Assembly (NCBI GenBank): GCA_002395135.1
Contig: DGWC01000064.1
Span: forward strand, 1 to 17,580
Origin: Prevotella sp. UBA4268
Lineage (GTDB): Bacteria; Bacteroidota; Bacteroidia; Bacteroidales; Bacteroidaceae
DNA length: 17,580 nucleotides
Direction: 5' to 3'
Both the position numbers and the translations under genes were made by a program. Below the pieces are notes generated by a model. The model had not been told where the DNA came from, made no database searches, and was given only the letters and a program-made list of their open reading frames with translations. Position 1 is the stretch's first letter. The number at the start of each line of letters is the position of its first letter. Positions 8,317-15,267 of this stretch are shown one piece after another.

Positions 8317-8360
8317 GAAGAAGTCTACAAAACGAGCAGGAAAAGTCAAAGACAAGTTCA

Positions 8361-8843
8361 ATGATGTGTTTAATTGCTGCAATGAAAACAATTCTGTTTC
8401 TTACAGGAATGAAATTATCATGCAAACGGGGTTACATAATCCCCAGCAGTATCGACATCCATTGCGAGATTCAGGCCGTGCCTTTCGCCCAACTTTCGCA
8501 GATGCAGCCCGGCGAACCGTCGTCAGTCATCCGCGAGCGCGTCATCAGAGCCCGTCAGATTCAGGAGGAACGCTTCAAGCCTTTCAAGGGTATCCACTGC
8601 AATGCCATGATGACCGAGCGCATGCTTCATCAGTTTGCCGAGCCCGATGCCCAGAGCCTTGACATGCTCCGCATGGCCATGGAGCGTCTGAAACTCTCCG
8701 CCCGTGCCTACAGCCGCATCCTTAAAGTCGCCCGCACCATCGCCGACCTCGAAGCCTCCGACCGCATCTTGTCGCACCACATCGCCGAAGCCATCGGGTA
8801 TAGGAATCTGGACCGTGGCGATTGGGCGGAGCGAAGGGTATAG
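8361..8843 (+). pseudogene. Displaced comM 3' fragment (131 codons) fused to a short upstream ORF
   Basis: An open frame of 160 residues. From 8451 the protein matches comM from its IDLHCEI segment to the stop without a gap: 'GEPS..IRERVI.ARQIQE', 'FKGIHCNA.MTERMLHQFA', 'MAMERLKLSARAYSRILK' and 'HIAEAIGYRNLDRGDWAE'. About 80% of residues are identical by eye. It lacks the ATPase domain, so it cannot be an active ComM. Its base composition is like the comM 5' half and unlike the 3' end now attached to comM, so this is probably the original end of the gene. The first 30 codons (8361-8450) are not comM. They encode a hydrophobic stretch ('CLIAAM') ending in 'SCKRGYI' that recurs before the third comM fragment. 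Whether the fusion is translated is unknown. Confidence 0.85.
8364..8444 (+). repeat. Conserved right-end sequence, copy 1
   Basis: This stretch aligns without gaps to 9751-9831 from about 8374 onward. The best block is the end, where AAACGG(G/A)GTTACATA(A/G)TCC(C/T)C is shared. About two thirds of the bases are identical by eye over 71 positions. The codons are also comparable (Met/Ile-Cys-Leu-x-Ala-Ala-Met, then Ser-Cys-Lys-Arg-x-Tyr-Ile). It abuts the displaced comM fragment at 8451. Confidence 0.65.
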
Positions 8844-8878
8844 AACATTTGCAAGTGGGAGTTTAATAATGCTAAGGT

Positions 8879-9736
8879 ATGACAAAGTATAATCAGATAA
8901 AACTCTTTGAAGAGAAAAAGGTGCGCGCCATTTATGATGACGTGGAAGAAAAGTGGTATTTCTCGATAGTTGACGTTTGTGGTGTTCTTACGGAAAGTAA
9001 AGATGCCACTGCGTATTGGCGCAAGTTGAAACAAAGGCTTAAAGAAGAGGGAAATGAAACCGTGACAAATTGTCACGCTTTGAAACTTCAAGCAGCTGAC
9101 GGCAAAATGCGAAAAACAGACGTGGCTGATACAGAGCAACTTTTCCGGTTGATTCAGTCCATCCCATCCCCCAAGGCAGAGCCTTTCAAGCAGTGGATGG
9201 CTCAAGTTGCTGCTCAGCGGCTCGACCAGATGCAAGACCCTGAACTGGGCATTCAGCAGGCACTGGCCGACTACAAGCGGCTGGGCTACTCGGATAATTG
9301 GATAAACCAACGTCTGAAGTCCATAGAAATACGCAAAGACCTGACTGACGAGTGGAAACGACGTGGATTGGAAGAAGGTGTACAGTTTGCGACGTTGACC
9401 GACATCATTTATCATACTTGGGCTGGCATGACGGCACGTGAATACAAGAAGTTCAAGGGGCTGAAGAAAGAGAACCTACGCGACAACATGACTAATCGCG
9501 AATTAGTGATGAATATGCTCGCGGAACTTTCCACTAAGGAAATCTCCGAGAGTCAAAATCCCGAATTATTTGGTGACCATATCGACGTAGCTCGTCAAGG
9601 TGGTGAGATTGCCCGCAATGCTCGAATGGAGCTTGAAGCCAAAACAGGCAAGCCCGTAGTTTCGCCAATGAATGCCAAAGATGGACTTTTGTTAAATCAG
9701 AAGATGGACAACAATAAAGAGGGAAAAAGCGAGTAA
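8879..9736 (+). CDS. dinD: DinD/BRO-family DNA-damage-inducible-like protein
   Basis: A protein of 285 residues with an N-terminal Bro-N-like domain ('KVRAIYDDVEEKWYFSIVDV', 'YWRKLKQRL', 'NCHALKLQAADGK', 'KTDVADTEQLFRLIQSIPSP', 'PFKQWMAQVAAQRLDQMQDP'). The C-terminal half has the DinD pattern ('RGLEEGVQFATLTDIIYHTW', 'MTAREYKKFKGLK', 'EIARNARMELEAKTGKPVVS'). DinD of E. coli is SOS-induced and inhibits RecA filaments. BRO-domain proteins are common on phages and mobile elements. No LexA-like operator was recognised upstream. The start ATG lies 35 bp after the displaced comM fragment. Its stop TAA overlaps the ATG of the next short ORF (TAATG). Base composition is intermediate between the AT-rich module and the core genes. 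It is the only complete gene of the second inserted module. Confidence 0.87.
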   Translation: MTKYNQIKLFEEKKVRAIYDDVEEKWYFSIVDVCGVLTESKDATAYWRKLKQRLKEEGNETVTNCHALKLQAADGKMRKTDVADTEQLFRLIQSIPSPKAEPFKQWMAQVAAQRLDQMQDPELGIQQALADYKRLGYSDNWINQRLKSIEIRKDLTDEWKRRGLEEGVQFATLTDIIYHTWAGMTAREYKKFKGLKKENLRDNMTNRELVMNMLAELSTKEISESQNPELFGDHIDVARQGGEIARNARMELEAKTGKPVVSPMNAKDGLLLNQKMDNNKEGKSE

Positions 9737-9915
9737 TGACTACAACTGCAATATGCCTTTTCGCTGCGATGTTGACAACCGGCCTTCTGATAGAAACTGA
9801 TAATTCTTGTAAACGGAGTTACATAGTCCTCGACCACATCCTGTCGCACCATATCGCCGAAGCCATAGGCGACCGGAATCTTGACCGTGGCGATTGGGCA
9901 GAAAGAGGGGTATAG
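9736..9915 (+). pseudogene. Short ORF fused to a second displaced comM tail (28 codons)
   Basis: An open frame of 59 residues whose ATG overlaps the dinD stop. From 9832 it encodes 'DHILSHHIAEAIGDRNLDRG' and on to the comM terminus, matching the second comM copy except for a few changes such as Tyr to Asp in 'AIGDRN'. The first 32 codons are unrelated to comM. They encode 'CLFAAM', a hydrophobic stretch, then 'SCKRSYI', parallel to the leader of the ORF at 8361. The bases after the stop (GTATAGAACAT) are identical to those after the second comM copy, supporting common origin. Expression through translational coupling to dinD is possible but the product is probably without function. Confidence 0.75.
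9751..9831 (+). repeat. Conserved right-end sequence, copy 2
   Basis: This is the counterpart of 8364-8444. It aligns gaplessly over 9761-9831 and is most similar at TGTAAACGGAGTTACATAG. It abuts a displaced comM fragment at 9832, as the first copy does at 8451, although the two comM fragments start at different codons. The junction is therefore the same on the element side and different on the comM side. Confidence 0.65.
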
Positions 9916-9936
9916 AACATAAAAGGTATAAGAAAC

Positions 9937-10540
9937 ATGGACGAGCAACAAAATATCATCATCTATCAGTCGGAAGACGGCATCGTTCGATTAGATGTAA
10001 GATTAGATGATAAAACTGTGTGGTTGACCATTGACCAAATGGCTGAGTTGTTTAGCAAATCACGCTCTACTATCAATGAACATATCCTTCATATTTATGA
10101 GGAAGGAGAACTTGAAGAAGACAAAACGAAGAGGAAAATCGGAATTTCCGATTTTTCTACTAAACCAACAAATTCATACAACCTTGACGTGATTATCTCT
10201 GTTGGCTATCGGGTGAAGTCTATTCAATGAACACGTTTCCGCCAATGGGCGACAGAGCGACTGCATGAGTATATTGTAAAAGGCTTTGCACTCGATGACG
10301 AGCGATTGAAGAATCTTGGTGGTGGCAGTTATTGGAAGGAACTGCTTGACCGCATCCGCGATATTCGTTCCTCGGAAAAGGTTCTTTACCGTCAGGTGCT
10401 CGACCTCTATGCCACAGCCGTTGATTTATGACCCACGCTCAGATACCTCTCGTCTGTTCTTCAAGATTGTACAGAACAATCTGCACTATGCGGCTCATGG
10501 GCATACTGCGGCAGAAGTTATTTATGAAAGGGCTGATGCA
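9937..10540 (+). pseudogene. rhuM: Decayed RhuM-family gene
   Basis: The start at 9937 gives an intact N-terminus ('IIIYQSEDGIVRLDVRLDDK', 'VWLTIDQMAELF', 'YNLDVIISVGYRVKSIQ') typical of the RhuM (virulence protein) family found on islands and phage-like elements. A TGA at 10228-10230 stands where the family has Gly (…VKSIQ-G-TRFRQWAT). The same frame then continues with 'TRFRQWATERLHEYIVKGF', 'GGGSYWKELLDRIRDIRSSE' and 'YRQVLDLYATAVD'. An extra T in the run at 10435-10437 shifts the frame; the +1 frame continues with 'YDPRSDTSRLFFKIVQNN' and 'AAEVIYERADA' to about 10540, where similarity stops. So there is one nonsense change, one frameshift and a lost 3' end. It begins 21 bp after the third comM tail and runs into the 3' end of the GH3 gene. 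Confidence 0.85.
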
Positions 10541-12917
10541 GATTGCTTTCTGAGAAATAGAACTCCCTGATGGGCTTGCTCACAAGGTCACCGTTCAGGC
10601 TTACAGTTGCCTGCAATCGGACATCTTCAGAAGAGCCGCCGATTCTCACAAGATACTTACCGGGACGGATGTTCCATTGCCGCTCGGCCTCATGGCTATA
10701 GTATCCGAACTGCTCAACATAGAGTTTCATGTTGACGGTTCTGCTCTCGCCAGGACGAAGCGACACACGGGCGAAGCCCTGCAACTGGAGAGGGCGGATA
10801 GGTTCGTCAACCGATGTGGGCGAAATATACACCTGGGCCACTTCATCGGCTGACATCTTTCCCGTGTTCGTCACATTAAAAGAGAGTTGGATGGAATTGT
10901 CTCTTGTGGAAACCACATTGTCAATCTGAAGGTTATCGTATTTAAAAGTGGTATAACTCAGACCATAACCGAAAGGCCACTGTACGCGCGCATCGCGCTT
11001 GGCAGTATAATTGTAGCAGATAGGCTCATGGATTTCGGTGTTCGGATAACTGACAGAGAGTCTGCCCGACGGCGAAACTTTGCCATAAAGGATGTCTGCT
11101 ACGGCATGACCGCCTTCCTCGCCGGGATACCATGCCTGTATGACGGCAGCACAACGCTCGGCAAGACCAGAGACTACTTGCGCCCTGCCGCCAAACATCA
11201 CCAGTACCACTGGTTTGCCCGTGCTGATCAAATCTTCCACAAACTGCTCTTGTTTCCCAGGCAGACGCAGACCTTTGCGGTCGCGGTTCTCTCCACAAAG
11301 CATCACGTTCTCACCAACGGCTGCCACGATTACATCACACTGACGAGCCATAGCAAGTGCTTCCTGCCGATCGGTCTTTTCCTTTGCATCCACCTTTCTG
11401 TGCAGCATTTCATATTCCCAGGCACGCTCATCACCGAGTTCACCATATTGCGTCTCTATCTCTTCCGTCCAGTCGCATCCACGACTATACATCAGATTCA
11501 CACCCTCTGGCTTGTGATTCTTCATGCCTTCGAGCAGTTTCACGATATGGGGCTGGTCGCTGTCGGCCACGTCTTCCATCTTTTTCCAGAAATACGACAT
11601 GGCCGGATAGGTGTAGTCGCCGCACATGGCCCAGATGCTATTGGCATTGGGACCTGTCAACAACACATTGAGCGTGGAGGAAGAAGATGCCGATGGAGAG
11701 AGAGGAAGCACGCCGTTGTTTTCCAACAGCACCACCGACTGCGTGGCAATGTCGTAGGCGGTCTGCCGCTCATCGGGTGTATCAAGCACAATGGTCTCTT
11801 TGGTATACAGATAAGGATTCTTATCGAAAAGCCCGGCGCGGAACTTCTGTCGGAGCACATCCTTCACCGCGCGCTCCAACACCTCGGGTTTCACCAGTCC
11901 GCTGTCTATCGCCTCTTGCAGATACCGATAGTTATCACCGCGTGGAAAGTCCACGTCGTTGCCACCATTGATGGCTGCCGCGGCCTTCTGAACCGTATTC
12001 TCCATATCGGGCAACTGGTCGATGGCCGTATAATCGCTCACCACCATGCCGTCGAAACCGATGTAATTGCGCAGAATATCTTGTAAGATTTCGCTATTGG
12101 CGACACACTTCGTACCATGCACGGCATGATAGCCAGGCATCACCACCTTACTGCCAGCCACCCGAATCATCGCCTCATGAGGAAGTAAAATTTCTTCCAT
12201 CAATTCCTTTTCGTCGGCATCACCGCCTCCGCCGTAACCGAGATAGTGCTTAGAACAGGCACCCACACCCCTCTTTAAGTCGCCTTGCTGGAGTCCTTTA
12301 ACGAAAGCCACTCCCATGGCGGCCGAGAGATAGCCGTCTTCACCATACGATTCTTCCAACCGGTTAAAGTCGGGCGTACGACAAACATCCACCATCGGCG
12401 ATAGTGCCAGTATCCCTCCTATCTTGCGCAACAACGTGCTCGTCTGCCGGGTTTTCAGTTCTGCCAACTCTGTATTGAACGATCCAGCCTGTCCTATCTG
12501 CTGCGGATAGATGGTTGCACCCAGCGTGTTCACTCCCGAAAGAACCTCCTCGTGCAGCAGTGCCGGGATTCCGTTGGGTGTATGATGTATGAGCCAGTCT
12601 TGAATGGCTGTGGCACGGTCGCGAAGCACGTTAGGATCGCGAGGCTGCTGCATGGCGAACTGTGAGAAATGGCCGATGCCATTGGGTATCAGTTCGCGGC
12701 ATTTCGCGGTATCCAACTGTCCCTGCTCATCGAAGAGTTCGTCCAAGAACATACTTCTCAACTGGGCGATGCGCTCTCCTTGCGACATCTTGCCATAGAG
12801 TTCATCCACCTGCTGCTCTATTCCTGTTGCTGCATTGCAGCCTGCCAGTAACACAACCAAGCACACCAAGACCATCCCACAGAGGTTGGCCGTCCATTTC
12901 TGAATATCTTTCATCAT
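10518..12917 (-). CDS. Glycoside hydrolase family 3 beta-glucosidase-like lipoprotein
   Basis: A predicted lipoprotein of 799 residues with the lipobox 'LLAGC' (Cys27), so envelope-anchored and probably periplasmic or outer-membrane. The GH3 N-terminal barrel shows 'GIPALLHEEVLSG', 'LSPMVDVCR', 'RLEESYGEDGYL', K223-H224, and the nucleophile Asp295 in 'GFDGMVVSDY'. The second domain has 'VVLLENNGVLPL', 'GEN..R.GLRLPGKQEQFV' and 'AWYPGEEGGHAVADILYG', and the C-terminal fibronectin-III-like domain starts near 'PFGYGLSYTTF'. It likely removes beta-linked glucose or xylose from oligosaccharides. The specific substrate cannot be told. No SusC/SusD pair is nearby. The last codons (10518-10540) are antisense to the remains of rhuM, so the C-terminal seven residues may come from readthrough after a rearrangement. 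The start could be either of two adjacent Met codons. Confidence 0.93.
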   Translation of the reverse strand: MMKDIQKWTANLCGMVLVCLVVLLAGCNAATGIEQQVDELYGKMSQGERIAQLRSMFLDELFDEQGQLDTAKCRELIPNGIGHFSQFAMQQPRDPNVLRDRATAIQDWLIHHTPNGIPALLHEEVLSGVNTLGATIYPQQIGQAGSFNTELAELKTRQTSTLLRKIGGILALSPMVDVCRTPDFNRLEESYGEDGYLSAAMGVAFVKGLQQGDLKRGVGACSKHYLGYGGGGDADEKELMEEILLPHEAMIRVAGSKVVMPGYHAVHGTKCVANSEILQDILRNYIGFDGMVVSDYTAIDQLPDMENTVQKAAAAINGGNDVDFPRGDNYRYLQEAIDSGLVKPEVLERAVKDVLRQKFRAGLFDKNPYLYTKETIVLDTPDERQTAYDIATQSVVLLENNGVLPLSPSASSSSTLNVLLTGPNANSIWAMCGDYTYPAMSYFWKKMEDVADSDQPHIVKLLEGMKNHKPEGVNLMYSRGCDWTEEIETQYGELGDERAWEYEMLHRKVDAKEKTDRQEALAMARQCDVIVAAVGENVMLCGENRDRKGLRLPGKQEQFVEDLISTGKPVVLVMFGGRAQVVSGLAERCAAVIQAWYPGEEGGHAVADILYGKVSPSGRLSVSYPNTEIHEPICYNYTAKRDARVQWPFGYGLSYTTFKYDNLQIDNVVSTRDNSIQLSFNVTNTGKMSADEVAQVYISPTSVDEPIRPLQLQGFARVSLRPGESRTVNMKLYVEQFGYYSHEAERQWNIRPGKYLVRIGGSSEDVRLQATVSLNGDLVSKPIREFYFSESNLHQPFHK

Positions 12918-12933
12918 GATTCTATGTTTTCTG

Positions 12934-12965
12934 CAAATTTACGTTTTTTTCTTAAAACCACCCAA
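12934..12965 (-). promoter_or_regulatory. Probable promoter of the GH3 gene
   Basis: On the minus strand TAAATTTG (complement of 12934-12941) fits the Bacteroidetes -7 element. TTG (complement of 12963-12965) lies 21 bp upstream as a partial -33 element. It is close to the GH3 start at 12917. A short inverted repeat CCCA...TGGG at 12961-12973 overlaps the -33 area and could be an operator. Confidence 0.5.
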
Positions 12966-13171
12966 TCCGTGGGACAAAAAACATACAAACGTAGCCGTTT
13001 ACGTTGTTGTGATGCATGTCTAAATCTTTCTTAAACTCTTTTTCCTTCGCAATCACATTTATTAAAAAGAAAATGATTCTCTTTGTCAACGAGTTGTTTG
13101 CTTTTTTAAGCAAAGATTTGCTGTTGCTTGAAAGAAAACCACGTCGTGTGTAATAAAGTGTAATGGATTTC

Positions 13172-13202
13172 TTGCTACAAATAGGGGAAATCACTACTTT
13201 TG
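13172..13202 (+). promoter_or_regulatory. Promoter of the TonB-like / TPR-HTH gene pair
   Basis: TACTTTTG at 13195-13202 fits the -7 element and TTG at 13172-13174 lies 20 bp upstream as a partial -33 element. The ATG at 13252 follows about 50 bp later, leaving an ordinary leader. Confidence 0.6.
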
Positions 13203-13251
13203 CATCGTCCGGACAGACAAAAGAATGTTGAACCTATAAAAAAAAGAACGT

Positions 13252-13656
13252 ATGAAAAAATTGATTATGATGTCGCTGATGGCCATTTTCTGCCTTACGA
13301 CAATAAATGCTCAGAAAACCGTGGTATCTAAAAAGAACCAGAAAGTCTACGATGTGGTTGAGAAAATGCCGCAATACCCCGGCGGCATGGTTGCCCTCTT
13401 TGAGTTTCTTGAGAAAAACTTGAAGTATCCTGCCGATGCACAGAAACAAAAGGTGGAAGGAAGGGTGATTGTTTCATTCATTGTGGAGACCGACGGCAGC
13501 ATTTCTGATATCAATATCGTCAGGAAAGTGTTTCCCTCGCTCGACGAGGAGGCCGTGAGACTGTTGGGCATGATGCCACGATGGTCACCAGGACTCCAGA
13601 ACGGCAAACCCGTAAGAGTGAAATACGCCATCCCCATCACATACAGTCTGAAATGA
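13252..13656 (+). CDS. Short periplasmic TonB C-terminal-domain protein
   Basis: A protein of 134 residues with a signal peptide ('IFCLTTINAQ') and a TonB C-terminal-like domain: 'MPQYPGGMVALFEFL' then 'LKYPADAQKQKVEGRVIV', 'FIVETDGSISDINIV', 'LDEEAVRLLGMMPRWSPG' and 'QNGKPVRVKYAIPI'. Classical TonB has an N-terminal membrane helix and a proline-rich linker; both are missing here, so the protein is probably a free periplasmic domain and not a normal energy transducer. Such stand-alone domains are common in Bacteroidetes, where they may bind TonB-box peptides or partner receptors. Its stop overlaps the ATG of the next gene (ATGA at 13653-13656), so the two are probably translated together and may work in one signalling route. 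Confidence 0.87.
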   Translation: MKKLIMMSLMAIFCLTTINAQKTVVSKKNQKVYDVVEKMPQYPGGMVALFEFLEKNLKYPADAQKQKVEGRVIVSFIVETDGSISDINIVRKVFPSLDEEAVRLLGMMPRWSPGLQNGKPVRVKYAIPITYSLK

Positions 13657-15209
13657 AATATCTCTCGATATTCATCATCTCCATCGCTATTGTGGGCTGT
13701 TCGCATGAGCAGTCCCACAATGTGCTACTCAACCGTGCCGAGCAAATGGTGTTCCAATACCCCGACTCCGTGGTCGGGATGCTAATACCCTATTGGAAAG
13801 ACACCACCATGACAGAACCCGACAAGGCTCTCTTCGGCTTACTCTACACTGAAGCCCTCCATCGCAGCGGCCTTTACACAAGTGACGACTCACTCATTAT
13901 CTTCAGCCGCCAATATTATAAAACTGTCGGCGATAAGCCGCGTCTGGCAAGAGCATTGCTCCACCACGCCATTATTCTCTACAAGCAGCAACAGACCCAC
14001 GAAGCGGTCATTACCATGAAGCAATCCGAACACCTTGCCGAACATCTGGACATGCCTGCCTTCAAATGGTATCTCTATTGTGTGCTTGGCGACATCAACG
14101 ACAACGTAAGCAACTACTCGCTCACGCTCAGATACTACCAGCAGGCTCTCGCAGAAGCACGTCAGTGCAACAATGAGGAGTGGATTGTGAGGACACTCAA
14201 CAACATCGCCATGACTTTCGACATGCTGGGCGAGCGAGACAGTCTGCTCTTTTACACACGGAAAGCGGCAACGCTGGCTTCGAAAACCAATGGAGAGATA
14301 CGCGCCACTCATCTGGTCAATCTGGCAAGTATCGCACTGGCTACCGGAAAACTGAAAGAAGCCAAAGAACAACTGCTGCAGTCCATGAGGTACTTCCCCA
14401 CCGACCGCGCCATGAAACTGCTGGCCGACATCTATTTGCAACAAGGCGATAACGTGGCGGCTCGCGAACAATGGTACCGCCTCATCAATTCCATCTCGCC
14501 TGATGTCAGCATCCAGTCTTACAGGCAACTCATCAGATATCTGAATTGCAAAGGCGATGTGGCCAATGTTGCCGAATACAGCATGCGCCTCAACGAGGTT
14601 TATCACAGCCTTTACGAAAACAGCGACGCTGCAGGTATTATCGACCTGCAGACGCAATACGATGAACAGCAGAAAGAACGCCGCCAATACACTACCACCA
14701 TTGTGCTGCTTGCAGCCATTCTCTTTCTGGTCATTGCCGCCATCATCATTCTCGGATATAGCCGCCACCGCATAGACCAACTGAATGCCCGCTTTGCCGA
14801 AAGTCAGCAGCGATATGACCTGACGCGTTCCGAACTGACACAGATGAGACGGCAGAAGGAACGCGAACAACGCGAGAACTCACGCCAACTGAAGGAAATC
14901 GTTTCGCGACTGCACGCCACCGCCAAAAAAGGCAAAGCAGCGGATGACGAAGACATAAACGTGCTCGCACAAATATCCTATGCGCAGACTCCCCGGCTAC
15001 AACAATTGCTTTCCTCACTCAGTGCAAAAGAGCAGACCGTCTGTCTGCTTACTCGCCAGAATTTCCTGCCCACAGAAATCGCCGCGCTTACCATCTCAAC
15101 ACCACAAAGCATCACCAACTCCCGCGTACGCCTTCTGAAAAAACTCTTCAACCAAACGGGTGGTGCCAAGGAGTTCGATAAAATAATGCAAAAAATACGG
15201 GAAAGTTAG
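13653..15209 (+). CDS. Membrane-anchored TPR-HTH transcriptional regulator
   Basis: A protein of 518 residues. I chose ATG 13653 because a lipoprotein-type signal begins there ('MKYLSIFIISIAIVGC', Cys16) and overlaps the previous stop; the longer frame from 13581 would run through the TonB-like gene. Residues about 30-340 form helical TPR-like repeats ('CVLGDINDNVSNYSLTLRYY', 'LNNIAMTFDMLGERDSLLFY', 'LVNLASIALATGKLKEAKEQ'), expected in the periplasm. A transmembrane helix spans about 350-369 ('IVLLAAILFLVIAAIIIL'). A charged coiled coil follows (about 375-430) and then a LuxR/GerE-like HTH near residues 455-505 ('LSAKEQTVCLL', 'FLPTEIAALT', 'ITNSRVRLLKKLF'). The layout suggests direct transmission of an envelope signal to DNA. 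Targets are unknown; the TonB-like partner and the divergent GH3 gene are candidates. Confidence 0.88.
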   Translation: MKYLSIFIISIAIVGCSHEQSHNVLLNRAEQMVFQYPDSVVGMLIPYWKDTTMTEPDKALFGLLYTEALHRSGLYTSDDSLIIFSRQYYKTVGDKPRLARALLHHAIILYKQQQTHEAVITMKQSEHLAEHLDMPAFKWYLYCVLGDINDNVSNYSLTLRYYQQALAEARQCNNEEWIVRTLNNIAMTFDMLGERDSLLFYTRKAATLASKTNGEIRATHLVNLASIALATGKLKEAKEQLLQSMRYFPTDRAMKLLADIYLQQGDNVAAREQWYRLINSISPDVSIQSYRQLIRYLNCKGDVANVAEYSMRLNEVYHSLYENSDAAGIIDLQTQYDEQQKERRQYTTTIVLLAAILFLVIAAIIILGYSRHRIDQLNARFAESQQRYDLTRSELTQMRRQKEREQRENSRQLKEIVSRLHATAKKGKAADDEDINVLAQISYAQTPRLQQLLSSLSAKEQTVCLLTRQNFLPTEIAALTISTPQSITNSRVRLLKKLFNQTGGAKEFDKIMQKIRES

Positions 15210-15231
15210 GCCTTCTTAATGGAATTATCAC

Positions 15232-15239
15232 TAACTTTG
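15232..15239 (+). promoter_or_regulatory. Probable -7 promoter element before the Nudix gene
   Basis: TAACTTTG fits the Bacteroidetes -7 consensus and lies 28 bp before ATG 15268. The -33 element is poor (TTAG at 15206-15209, 22 bp away). Confidence 0.5.
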
Positions 15240-15267
15240 CGCCATTATTGATAAAGCAACTTGCATC

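Larger units (their letters stand above)
5185..8450 (+). mobile_element. Putative cargo module A inserted in comM, carrying a replacement 3' end
   Basis: This 3266-bp segment begins with 131 codons of an alternative comM 3' end, continues with the AT-rich protease and lipoprotein genes, and ends in the conserved right-end sequence (about 8364-8444). Directly after it, at 8451, the displaced native comM 3' end resumes at the codon equivalent to 5185. Joining base 5184 to base 8451 regenerates an intact comM of the same length. No transposase, integrase, terminal inverted repeat or target duplication is seen. The borders are read from the repeat alignment. The left crossover could lie somewhat upstream of 5185, and the mobile nature is inference. 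Confidence 0.55.
8760..9831 (+). mobile_element. Putative cargo module B inserted near the comM stop, carrying a replacement 3' end
   Basis: This 1072-bp segment starts with the last 28 codons of the second comM copy (from Asp codon 8760), carries dinD, and ends in the conserved right-end sequence (to 9831). At 9832 a third copy of the last 28 comM codons begins at the equivalent Asp codon and runs to TAG 9915. Removing the segment restores one comM end. It has the same architecture as module A with a much shorter comM piece. The left border is set only by the alignment, and the mobile nature is inference. Confidence 0.5.
12918..13251. other. Divergent intergenic region (334 bp)
   Basis: This AT-rich region lies between the divergent GH3 and TonB-like genes. 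It holds the two promoter candidates described separately and a perfect inverted repeat at 13097-13114 (TTTGCTT-TTTT-AAGCAAA), about 80 bp before the rightward promoter. The repeat could be a regulator-binding site or a weak hairpin. I see no open reading frame of convincing character and no RNA gene here. Confidence 0.5.

Noticed and set aside
8429..8445. GGGG-TTACATAAT-CCCC looks like a palindrome or insertion-sequence end
   Set aside because: The second copy (GGAG...TCCTC) does not preserve the pairing, and no transposase or target duplication is near.
8273..8662. 129-residue plus-strand open frame across the lipoprotein end and comM fragment
   Set aside because: Out of frame with both recognisable sequences; Arg/Pro-rich composition typical of a shadow frame.
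5185..8843. Simple recent tandem duplication of comM as explanation for the repeats
   Set aside because: The two 131-codon copies differ at about 25 of 130 residues and strongly in composition, so they are different alleles and not a recent copy.
5578..10540. Search for an integrase, transposase, relaxase or attachment-site tRNA that would explain the insertions
   Set aside because: None was recognised in any frame; the two tRNAs at 1083-1266 are far away and their 3' ends are not repeated in the window.
10887..12086. 399-residue plus-strand open frame
   Set aside because: It lies antisense within the GH3 gene, whose motifs and signal peptide are clear; the plus-strand product shows no family features.
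13890..14870. 326-residue minus-strand open frame
   Set aside because: Antisense shadow of the TPR-HTH regulator, whose frame has signal peptide, transmembrane helix and HTH.
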